From Humulus lupulus (lineage: Eukaryota > Streptophyta > Magnoliopsida > Rosales > Cannabaceae), in contig NC_084795.1 of NCBI RefSeq assembly GCF_963169125.1, forward strand, positions 136,501,701 through 136,565,700: DNA of 64,000 bases, given 5' to 3'. The notes under the pieces are model-generated. The model was not told the origin of the DNA and did no database searches. It saw nothing but the letters and a program-made list of their open reading frames with translations. A program made the translations under genes and the position numbers. How positions within the stretch are numbered: position 1 is the first letter of the stretch; every line of letters begins with the position of its first letter. This document shows positions 1 through 8,465 of the stretch, one piece after another.

Positions 1-1130
1 ATAAGTTTTTGGGGTCAAAATGAAGGACTGCGGCGCTTACATGAAGAGCTGCAACGCAAGGAAAAAGCAGAGAGAACCATTTTCTGGGATTTTGAAGGGT
101 TGCGGCGCATGAGGGAAGGGCTGTGGCGCTTCCTGAAGTCAGAGAGCTTAGTGCGCAAACTGAGAGAGGTGCGCCGCGGCGCTTAAATGCCAGGGCTGTG
201 GCGTGTGTATTTGTTTCGTGCCTATCAGAAGGGCGAAATCGTCATTTACTTGGAAAAAAATATTTTAGGGTTTCTATTTAAATACGTTTTTAAGAGTTAA
301 TTAGGAGGATTTTTTTTATTAATTTTTTATGTGGAGATATTATTAGAGACTTGGGAGAACATTGAAATCTGAGAGTTTGATTTCTTTATCTCTTCTATAT
401 TTCTCTATTCTTGAGTTTATGTTTATATTTAATTTGATTGATTCCATTATGTTTGTTTTGAACTAATCTTGTTATTAGGGTATTAGTGGATTCTTCTTGA
501 AGGTTTTGATTTCTTAATGCAATTTTCCCGAATTTCTTTCTTCTGATGTGGATTATTTATCTTATGCTTAATGCTTGTGAATGTTTGATCATCATTTACA
601 TGTTTATATGATTTTAACCTATGCTCTGAAAAGATAAGGCTAATTATGCTATAGGTAGATAATCACAATTTTATATTAGACGAAAGTACTTCTATGAATT
701 GTGTAGTTTAGGGATTATATGTTTAAAGCCTGCAATATATTTATCTACCACAGAGATGTAGGAAATAATATGTTGTAGAGAATTATAGATCTTAGCAAGA
801 CTATAATATATAATTATAATCTACTATCACAATAGAATTAAGAAATATTGAGAATTGGTTAAAAATCATAAGTGGATGGTTGATGAAACTAAAACCCTAA
901 CTTTTACATCCATTGAATTAAATCAAATTTTTTATCTCTGAATTTCTCTAGTGCTTAATAGTTTCCTTAATTTTTAGACATAATTATTTTATTCATAATT
1001 CTGAAATTATTATTTAAATCAATTAGAAGTTAATTATTGGTAATTAATATCAGTCTTCGTGGGATCGACACTTTACTTATCGTATATTACTTGATTTGAC
1101 CACATATACTTGCGTGTTAATTTTAAAAAG
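1..1130 (+). repeat. 3' part of a Tat/Athila-like LTR
   Basis: No coding sequence is visible. The stretch starts with a GC-rich block (about 20-210, repeated GCGGCGC-type words), then a TATTTAAATA-like promoter motif near 276, then a long AT-rich part. Near its right end (about 1055-1115) it has a 'cgtgggatcgacac' motif followed by 'acttgcgtg', which I associate with the 3' ends of Tat/Athila-type Ty3 LTRs. The left end lies outside the window. The right end is cut by element A1 without a target duplication. The class is inference from motifs. Confidence 0.45.
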
Positions 1131-2529
1131 ATCACGACCAAAATCACTAATATGGCTTAAGGGCCTTGATTAGTGTGCCGGGAAAGCATAGTTGGTTTAT
1201 GTGTGAATTTATTGATTTAATGCATGATTATATGATAAGCATACATGTATGATTATATGATTATATGAATGTAAATGTGGTTAAATGTTATATCTGTGAG
1301 AACCACATTATTATGTGGGTAGATCTGTAGCGAGCAACTTGAGGCGAACCTAGGGAGCTAGATAGCGGGAAAGTCACAACAGGGCTTAATATTTGACTTT
1401 GCACAAGTCAGGGGTATTTCAGGTATCGGGTGGTTATTAAGACTATCGAGTTATGGAAATAAATATATGGAGATATATTCGAGGTTAGGAAGCTTTTAGG
1501 CGGGAATTTTGGGGAATTTTACCATTTTGCCCTCGGGGACGCTTTCGGTACCCCGAGCCTCAGGATTGATCTAATTAGCTAAGATTAGACTAATTAATCA
1601 GAAAGTGGTAGAACAAAAGACCCAAACCGACCCATGTTTTCTCTTCTCCTTTCTTCTCTTTTCTCTCCCAAGAAAGCTATAAGGAACTAAGGTGAATTCA
1701 GCTAGAAATCTTGTGATTTGAGCTGAAGTTTGAGGAATTAGCTCAGAACTACCCAAGGACCACTCAACCAAGGCCAAGGTAAGAATTGAGTTTTGTTTTT
1801 GGGTGTTAGAATTATGAGTTTTGGCTGAATATTAAGGGTGTTTATGGTTTGAATATTTAAGGACTGAATTGGAGCTGAGAAGCTTAGGTTTTGGCCCAGA
1901 AGTTGTTAAGAAGGTGGTTCATCAAAGAAGGTAAACTTCAATTCGTAATCTAGAGGTTAAATTTTGAGTTTGCATGACTGGTTTTTGTGTTTTGAGCTGC
2001 TGGGTTTCAGAAATCAAAATGAGATTTTAATGGGTTTTTAAGTTGGATTTCTGCTGGGTTATGCTGTTAGAATCATGTTGAAAGTCTTGGGATTAATAGG
2101 TTTTGGATTTCGGGTGCCTTCGGGTGGTTTTGAATAAGGTTAGGATGTTAGAAATGGTGGATTTTCTGGGCACGAAGGGTTGGGCCACGGCTCTGTTCTA
2201 GAGCGCTGCGGCCCTACGAAGCAAAGGAGCCAGGGAGGCACGGCCGAAGGGGAGCACCGCAGCGCCACAGGGCAGGGCCGCGACGCGTGTCCGCCTTAAG
2301 AGGGGCGTGGTTTCTGTTTCAGGGGCGGGCTGCGGCTAGGTTTCAGGGGCCGCAGCCCTTAGCTGCATCTTTGATATTTTGGGGATTCTAAGCGCGAGAA
2401 CCTAACCTAGGGTGCTCGGGATCGATTTCACCACCGTGTTTGGTGAAATTCGACGTCCCGAAAGCTAGCATTGTACCTGGAAACCTTTATTTGAATATTA
2501 AGGGAATCCATTACATTGGTTGTGACTAG

Positions 2530-3038
2530 GTGTTAAGCTAGGGCTCGGGAAGCGGATCGTGCTCGAGAGACGTCGCTTGTAGTCGGTGAACTGGGAAATC
2601 AAAGGTAAGAAAACTGCACCCGGTTGTGTAATTATAAAGGGACTAAGGGTTCCCTAATATGTATGCTTTGAGAGGATGGTATTATGCCATGTAAACAGTA
2701 AACCAATGGCCTAAGAGTGCCAAGGTTACACTAGCGCATAGAGCGCGGCTCGACCACTGGTAGCCGAGGACAGCTTATTATGCACTGAGCTCCGTTTAAG
2801 CGGGCTGGAGTCAGTGGGGTAAACAGAGGGTGCGGCCTAAGTTGTCGGCCCTGATAATCATGTAACTTGATTGTTATTAACGTTTAATTGCATCTTTGAT
2901 TCTGAGTGCATGTTATGTGGTTAATATGAGTGTTAAGTGTTTGATCGTGCCTAAAGGATTAATTATCTGTTATTGTTGTTTGTGATGCATATTATGTTTT
3001 CTTGCTGGATCTTGGCTCACGGGTGCAACATGGTGCAG
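2530..3038 (+). other. putative LTR exon 2 (2530-2604) and intron 2 (2605-3038) of A1
   Basis: Exon 2 (75 nt) follows GTGACTAG and ends at AAAG|GTAAGAAAAC. Intron 2 (434 nt) ends in GGTGCAG|GTAAAGG with CTCAC at 3016-3020, about 18 nt upstream, a good branch-site candidate. The same signals recur in all A and B LTRs. In the A1 3' LTR the matching exon is 9845-9919, but its donor is mutated (GG to CT) and its acceptor reads GAATAG. Confidence 0.5.
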
Positions 3039-3109
3039 GTAAAGGCAAGGGAAAACTTGATCAGCCCTAACTTGGAGAGCTCTGTGAGCTGAATGTACAT
3101 GACCAGCTG

Positions 3110-3366
3110 CTCAGCCACCACGGTTGAGGGGAAGGCAGGAACAAGGGAACCAGAAATGTCTGTTTTGCCTTAGAATGGCTTATGGTTGTCTGTATTTTGG
3201 AGATTCTGTAAAATGACTTTTAAACACTGTTTTTTTTTTTTTGGGATCCCATGTGTAAAACTGTTTAGTTATATAAAATGTATCTTTTGAGACCAAAACC
3301 CTTTTTAACCCTAGCACATTCATGGTTAGTGACACGTTTTTAATTAAATGACTTGATTAGCAAGTC
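3110..3366 (+). other. conserved stem-loops H1 (3110-3128) and H2 (3350-3366), A1 5' LTR
   Basis: H1 is CTCAGCC-ACCAC-GGTTGAG, a 7-5-7 hairpin with one G-T wobble. H2 is GACTTG-ATTAG-CAAGTC, a perfect 6-5-6 hairpin 53 nt before the LTR end. Related LTRs keep both with compensatory changes. Both lie in the part retained after the putative splicing. Confidence 0.55.
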
Positions 3367-3422
3367 CTGCACCTTTATAAGTACACAGTGTAGCAGTCTT
3401 GGCTATCCAGGGCGTTACAACT

Positions 3423-3434
3423 TGGTATCAGAGC
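3423..3434 (+). other. primer-binding site of A1
   Basis: TGGTATCAGAGC, complementary to the 3' end of plant initiator methionine tRNA, starts 3 nt after the LTR end. It primes minus-strand DNA synthesis and fixes the orientation and the 5' LTR boundary. Confidence 0.95.
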
Positions 3435-3900
3435 GTCCTAGGTTTAAGGGTTCCCGAAGACCGGCTGCACATGTACATTCGCTGCTAGAGACAAGCTCGA
3501 TTCAGGGTTTGGTAATGTGTATGTGTGCTTATATGCTTGTATGTTTGGAATGAATTATGAATGTTGTTGTTCATTGGATTAATAGGATGTATGAGATACT
3601 GATAGGGCCTGACCCTTGACTGCTATGTGAAAATATCAAGGCTTGCTTATTAGCATCGCAGTGCATGTAAATGAATATTTGAATGATTAACTATATATTG
3701 TGCATGGATGAATGCTTTTATCTTAGCTGTTTTACGGTAATATTGGGGCATGCTTATTAGCAGTTGGTGCATGTGGATGAATGCCTATATTCTGATTGAT
3801 TGTGATTGGTTATGTTCCTTTGATGGATTTTGGAGAAACTTTTGCCCTGTCATCATGGTCTGACTACCGAGTCGTTGATTGCAGATTGACTTGGATAGCT

Positions 3901-5060
3901 ATGCATCCAAGAAAATCTATGCAACTAGCCGTCACTAGGTCTGGGACCGGGGGTGATGACCAGGGCCAAATTCCTCCGGTAGTTCCTGAAAACTGGCAGC
4001 AACTCATGGCAGATATGCAAGCATGACTGCAGAGTCAAGATGAGCAAATTCGCTTGTTCTGACAGCAGGCTCCATCAGGGAGTGCTGCCCCTATTGTACC
4101 ACCTGCAGTGGTACCAATCGTACAATCTGGGGAGGTTGGAAACAGGTGGGAGTCATTATATGAGCGGTTCAGGAAGCAGTAACCTCCAATCTTTGAGGGG
4201 GGACCTGATCCATTGAAGGCTGAGCAATGGCTAACTATGATCACAACTATTCTGGATTTCATGAGAGTAGAGGGGCATGACAGAGTGGCTTGTGCCACGT
4301 ATATGTTGAGAGAGGATGCCCGCATCTGGTGGGAAGTGGTATCACAGACCAGGGATGTGACTGCTTTGAGATGCGAAGGCTTCAGAGACTTGTTTAGTCA
4401 GAAATACTACAATGTTGCCGTGAGGGCAGCAAAAGTAAATGAGTTTGTGGGTTTGGTGCAGGGCAATATGACTGTTACTGAGTATGCCTTAAAATTTGAC
4501 AGGCTGGGAAATTTGCACCAGATCTTGTGCCTACTGATGCAGCTAGGCAGAACAGATTTATCAGGGGGCTTAATGCTATGATAGCCCAGGATGTTAGGAT
4601 TACAATGGTACTTGGAGGAACAACTTATGCCCAGGCCGTTGAGAAGGCTCTTACTGCTGAGGAAGCGGAGAACAAGATTTGGAGGGAAAGTGCGGTGAGG
4701 CACGAGGGCCGCAGAGTGGTGCCTCCTTATTCAGGAACAGGTAGGGGCGGAGGCCCTAGTGACTTCAAGAGAAAGACTCTTGACACTTCAACCACTGCTG
4801 GTCATGATAGGAGGGGTCGTGGTGGTCAAGGTGGCGGCAAGGCATGGCGGACCTATCCAGAGTGCCCGAGGTGTAGAAGGCGTCACCTGGGCGAATGTCG
4901 AGCCAAAGCTTGTTTTGTGTACGGAACAGCGGGGCATCTCAGGAAAGACTGCCCAACAGTGAAGAAAGGTGAAGCAGGAAAGGTGGATAGCTTGACTCCA
5001 GCTCGAGTATTCACTTTGACGCAGGCAGAGGCCGAGGCTAGTCCCTCGGTAGTGACAGGT
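3901..5060 (+). pseudogene. gag: gag (capsid/nucleocapsid) remnant of A1
   Basis: Gag forms the virus-like particle and binds element RNA. The likely start is the ATG at 3901, as the upstream in-frame part looks non-coding. The retrotransposon gag domain spans about 4195-4650. A nucleocapsid region follows with a Cys/His-rich stretch and the knuckle CFVYGTAGHLRKDC near 4910-4955, in which the second cysteine of the usual CX2CX4HX4C is tyrosine. The frame is broken by TGA at 4024 and 4060, TAA at 4180, and a one-base loss near 4507 that moves the reading to another frame. It runs into the protease without a gap, as in a single Ty3 polyprotein. It cannot make intact Gag. Confidence 0.88.
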
Positions 5061-5511
5061 CAGCTTTCTAGCGCTGGCTCTCCTTTTACTGTATTGATTG
5101 ATTCTGGTGCTACACATTCCTTTGTTTCTAGTAGAGTGATTGATAGATTGTATAGACCTAGTGAATATCGGACTGCGGGGTTTGGGACTTTATTGCCTAC
5201 AGGGGAACTGGTAATTTCTAGGAGATGGGGAACTTTCGGTGGATTCGATTGAGTTAGACATGGAGGATTTTGACATGACTCTGGGGATGGACTGGTTGGT
5301 CAGATATGGGGCTACTATTGACTGTAGGAAGAAGATGGTAACTTTTGAGCCTGAGGGCGATGATCCTTTTGTCTTTGTGGGTGCGGTATGTGGACCCCGC
5401 GTATCCATGATTTCAGCATTGAGAGCTAGAGACTTGTTGCAGGGGGGATGCATAGGTTTTCTTTCCATTGTAGTGCATACCACTAGGGTTATGCCAGCAG
5501 GGCCGAGGTAG
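5061..5511 (+). pseudogene. retroviral-type aspartic protease remnant of A1
   Basis: The protease cleaves the Gag-Pol polyprotein. The catalytic DSGATHSF motif is intact, with the Asp codon at 5100. About 45 codons later the sequence jumps to a second frame (from 5239) that holds the DFDMTLGMDWL segment typical of the C-terminal half of Ty3 proteases, followed by GATIDC. The shift is best explained by a small deletion near 5225-5240. The second part ends at a TAG at 5509, just before the RT part. Loss of the middle segment should prevent folding. Confidence 0.88.
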
Positions 5512-5517
5512 ACCAGA

Positions 5518-6498
5518 TTGGTGTGTGAGTTTTTGGACGTATTTCCTGAGGATCTACCAGGGTTGCCGCCGCGCAGGGAGATTCAGTTTGAGATTGAGTT
5601 AGCACCGGGGACAGAGCCAGTATCAAGGACACCATATAGAATGGCACGAGCTGAGTTGAAGGAACTAAAGATACAGTTGCAGGAGCTTATGGATTTACGA
5701 TTCATCAGACCTAGTTACTCACCATGGGGCGCTCCAGTGTTATTTGTTAACAAGAAGGACGAGACATTGAGGATGTGTATAGACTACAGAGAATTGAACA
5801 AGCTAACTTTAAAGAATAAGTACCCTCTACCAAGGATTGATGACCTGTTCGATCAGCTGCAGGGAAAGACGGTGTTCTCAAAGATTGATCTACTATCTGG
5901 TTATCACCAGTTGAGGATCAAAGATGAGGATATACCGAAGACGGCCTTCCGGACGCGATATGGGCACTATGAGTTCTTGGTCATGTCTTTTGGTTTGACC
6001 AATGCCCCAGCAACTTTTATGGATTTGATGAACAGGGTTTTCAAGGACTTCTTAGATCAGTTCGTCATTGTCTTCATCGATGACATTCTAGTATACTCCA
6101 GTTCAGAGGCAGAGCATGAGCAGCATCTTCGACGGGTTTGACAGAGATTAAGGGAACACCAGCTATATGCTAAGTTTAAGAAGTGTGAATTTTGGTTACC
6201 AAAGGTGACTTTCCTTGGGCATATAGTTGGTGCAGAAGGGATTAAGGTGGATCTGTTCAAGGTGGAAGCAGTGAGAGGTTGGCCGAGGCCAAGGAACGCC
6301 TCGGAGGTGCGGAGTATCCTTGGGTTGGCAGGTTATTACAAGCGGTTTGTGGAGGGATTCTCAAAGATTGCTTCACCAATGACAGAATTGACAAGAAAGA
6401 ATCAGAGGTTTGTTTGGTCGGAGAATTGTGAGAACAGTTTCCAAGAGTTGAAGCGACAGCTTATTTCTGCACCTGTGCTAAGTCTTCCTTTGGAGGAA
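5518..6498 (+). pseudogene. reverse transcriptase remnant of A1
   Basis: Reverse transcriptase copies the element RNA into DNA. The order of motifs is that of Ty3 RTs: the [14 protein letters not shown] linker, the [14 protein letters not shown] region, [13 protein letters not shown], the [11 protein letters not shown] motif, and the catalytic FIDD box with the two Asp codons at 6079 and 6082. The thumb/connection part continues from about 6142 through [13 protein letters not shown] and [16 protein letters not shown] at 6139-6141 interrupts the frame; it sits where CGA would fit, so a CpG deamination is likely. Otherwise the catalytic core is intact. Confidence 0.93.
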
Positions 6499-6975
6499 GG
6501 AAAGTTTTTGGTTTATTGTGATGCGTCGAGGATGGGTTTAGGCTGCGTGTTGATGCAGAATGAGAAAGTTATAGCTAATGCATCGCGGCAACTGAAGGAG
6601 TATAAACAGCGGTATCCTACTCATGATAGGAGTATAAACAGCGGTATCCTACTCATGATTTGGAACTAGAAGCAGTGGTATTCGCACTGAAGGTGTGGCG
6701 TCATTATCTGTATGGGGAGAAGTGCGAGATATACACTAACCATCAGAGCTTGAAGTACTTCTTCACACAGAAGGATTTGAATATGAAGCAAAGACGTTGG
6801 CTAGAGTTAGTTAAGGACTATGATTGTGATATTCTGTATCACCCAGGGAAAGCCAATGTTGTAGCAGATGCATTGAGCCGGAGCGGCCCAGGACAATTGT
6901 ACAGTTCCACCCAGATCTCAAGAGAGTTAGTTGATGAGATGGCCAAGGCAAAGATAGAATTGGTGGTGGGCTAGT
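6499..6975 (+). pseudogene. RNase H remnant of A1
   Basis: RNase H degrades RNA in RNA/DNA hybrids during replication. The first catalytic Asp is in VYCDAS (about 6510-6530) and the second acidic residue in [11 protein letters not shown] (from about 6660). The third position reads YTNHQSL, with Asn where Ty3 elements have Asp, a G-to-A type change that should kill activity. ADALSR marks the domain end. A 32-bp tandem duplication at 6597-6660 shifts the frame between the first and second catalytic parts. Confidence 0.9.
6597..6660 (+). repeat. 32-bp tandem duplication inside A1 RNase H
   Basis: Units 6597-6628 and 6629-6660 are identical except for the last base. Because 32 is not a multiple of three, the second copy shifts the reading frame. 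The next ORF resumes in the shifted frame at 6660. No related element in the window shows this duplication. Confidence 0.95.
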
Positions 6976-6977
6976 TA

Positions 6978-7958
6978 GCTAATATTACCTTGCAGTCGAC
7001 CCTGCTAGAGAGGATTAAGGAGGGACAATTGGTGGATGCGCAGTTGCAAGATGTTAGGCAGCATGTCCTAGCTGGGATAGCTAAGGATTATTCCGTTTCC
7101 GAGACTGGTATACTTCGATATCAGGGACGGATTTGTGTTCCGACAGATGAGGGGGTTAGACGAAAGATACTGGATGAGTCTCACACTACGCCATACTCGC
7201 TTCATCCGGGTACCACAAAGATGTATCAGGATCTACGGACATTATATTGGTGGCCCAGGATGAAGAAGGATGTGGTAGAGTATGTATCTAGATGTTTGAC
7301 ATGTCAGTAGGTAAAGGCTGAGCATCAGCGGCCAGCGGGGTTCCTTCAGCCTTTGGGTATCCCAGAGTGGAAGTGGGAGGACATCACGATGGATTTTGTG
7401 GGAGGACTATCCAGGACAGCGGGACTTTGTGACTCGGTGTGGGTGATAGTAGACAGATACACCAAGTCAGCTCATTTCCTACCAGTGAAGTCGACCTATA
7501 CAGTGGAACAGTATGCAAAGTTGTATGTGAGGGAGATAGTTCGTCTCCATGGGGTTCCAAAGTCTATTGTATCTGATCGAGATCCTATCTTTACCTCCAA
7601 GTTTTTGGGAGCTCTCCAGAGAGCTATGGGGACCCAGTTGAAGTTTAGCACAGCTTTTCATCCTCAGACTGATGGACAGTTTGAGAGGACGATTCAGGTG
7701 TTGGAGGACATGCTTAGGGCTTGTGTGATTGATTTCAAGGGATCTTGGAGTAAGTATCTTCCATTGATTGAGTTCTCTTATAACAACAGTTATCAGTCCA
7801 CGATTGGAGTGGCTCCTTATGAAATGTTATATGGGAGAAAGTGTAGATCACCCATTCATTGGGATGAGATGGGTGAGAGGAAGTATTTGGGGCCAGATAT
7901 GGTTCAGAAGACTAATAAAGCTATTGACAAGATTCGAGCCAGAATGCTTGCTTCGTAG
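6978..7958 (+). pseudogene. integrase remnant of A1 (zinc-binding and DDE core)
   Basis: Integrase inserts the cDNA into host DNA. The N-terminal HHCC zinc module is visible (HTTPYSLHPG ... CLTC, about 7180-7307). The catalytic core carries Asp in TMDFVGG, Asp in SDRDP and Glu in DGQFERT. Frame breaks are TAG at 7308 directly after the zinc module and TAG at 7956; each replaces a codon where CAG is expected. The zinc part and core otherwise align in one frame, so this domain was intact until recently. Confidence 0.92.
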
Positions 7959-8429
7959 AGTAGACAGAAAAGCTACGCTGATCCTAAGCGTAGGGACGTG
8001 GAGTTCCAGGTTGGGGACCACGTGTTTCTGCGAGTTTCACCACTGACAGGGTTGAGGAGGTTTGGAGTAAAGGGCAAGCTGAGCCCTCGGTTTGTTGGGC
8101 CTTTCGAGATCCTAGAGAAGGTTGGACAGGTGGCTTATAGATTGTCCTTGCCACCGTCGCTGTCAGGAGTTCATGATGTATTCCATGTCTCCATGTTACG
8201 GAAGTATGTCTCAGATACGACGCATGTGTTGAAGTATGAGGACTTAGAGTTACATACAGATTTGTCCTATGAAGAGCGACGAGTACAGATTTTGGATCGG
8301 AAGGACAAAGTTCTACGGAATAAAACGATTTCGTTAGTTAAAGTGTTGTGGAGAAATAGCAAGGTCGAGGAAGCGACCTGGGAGTTAAAGGCAGCGATGC
8401 GGGATCAGTATCCCGAGTTATTTAGGTAA
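7959..8429 (+). pseudogene. integrase C-terminus with chromodomain-like tail of A1
   Basis: The stretch continues integrase after the TAG at 7956. It carries the GPF motif ([13 protein letters not shown]), the [12 protein letters not shown] segment, and then an aromatic-rich tail (VKVLWRN ... EEATWEL) that matches the shortened chromodomain of plant chromoviruses. Such tails guide integration toward certain chromatin. The frame is open to the TAA at 8427. This domain is the main reason for calling A1 a chromovirus. Confidence 0.88.
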
Positions 8430-8452
8430 ATTTCGAGGACGAAATTCTCAGT

Positions 8453-8461
8453 AGGAGGGGA
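8453..8461 (+). other. polypurine tract of A1
   Basis: AGGAGGGGA ends 4 nt before the 3' LTR. It is the usual plus-strand primer. The same purine run with ATAGT precedes the 3' LTRs of B1 and A2. Confidence 0.9.
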
Positions 8462-8465
8462 TAGT

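Larger units (their letters stand above)
1134..3419 (+). repeat. 5' LTR of A1
   Basis: Direct repeat of 8466-10723, ending in GTTACA just before the primer site. The first bases (TGTA) present in the 3' LTR are missing. In order it contains: a palindrome CCACATTATTATGTGG (1303-1318); a CT-rich tract (about 1637-1669) like a plant 5' leader; a splice-donor-like AAG|GTAAG (1778/1779); a GC-rich block (about 2170-2360); a putative exon 2 and intron 2 (2530-3038); stem-loop H1 (3110-3128); TGGGATCCCA (3242-3251); a TATATAAAA motif (3270-3278); and stem-loop H2 (3350-3366). Confidence 0.92.

Noticed and set aside
3242..3251. TGGGATCCCA as a transcription-factor site
   Set aside because: Conserved in most A and B LTRs, but a function cannot be argued beyond conservation; kept only as a landmark.
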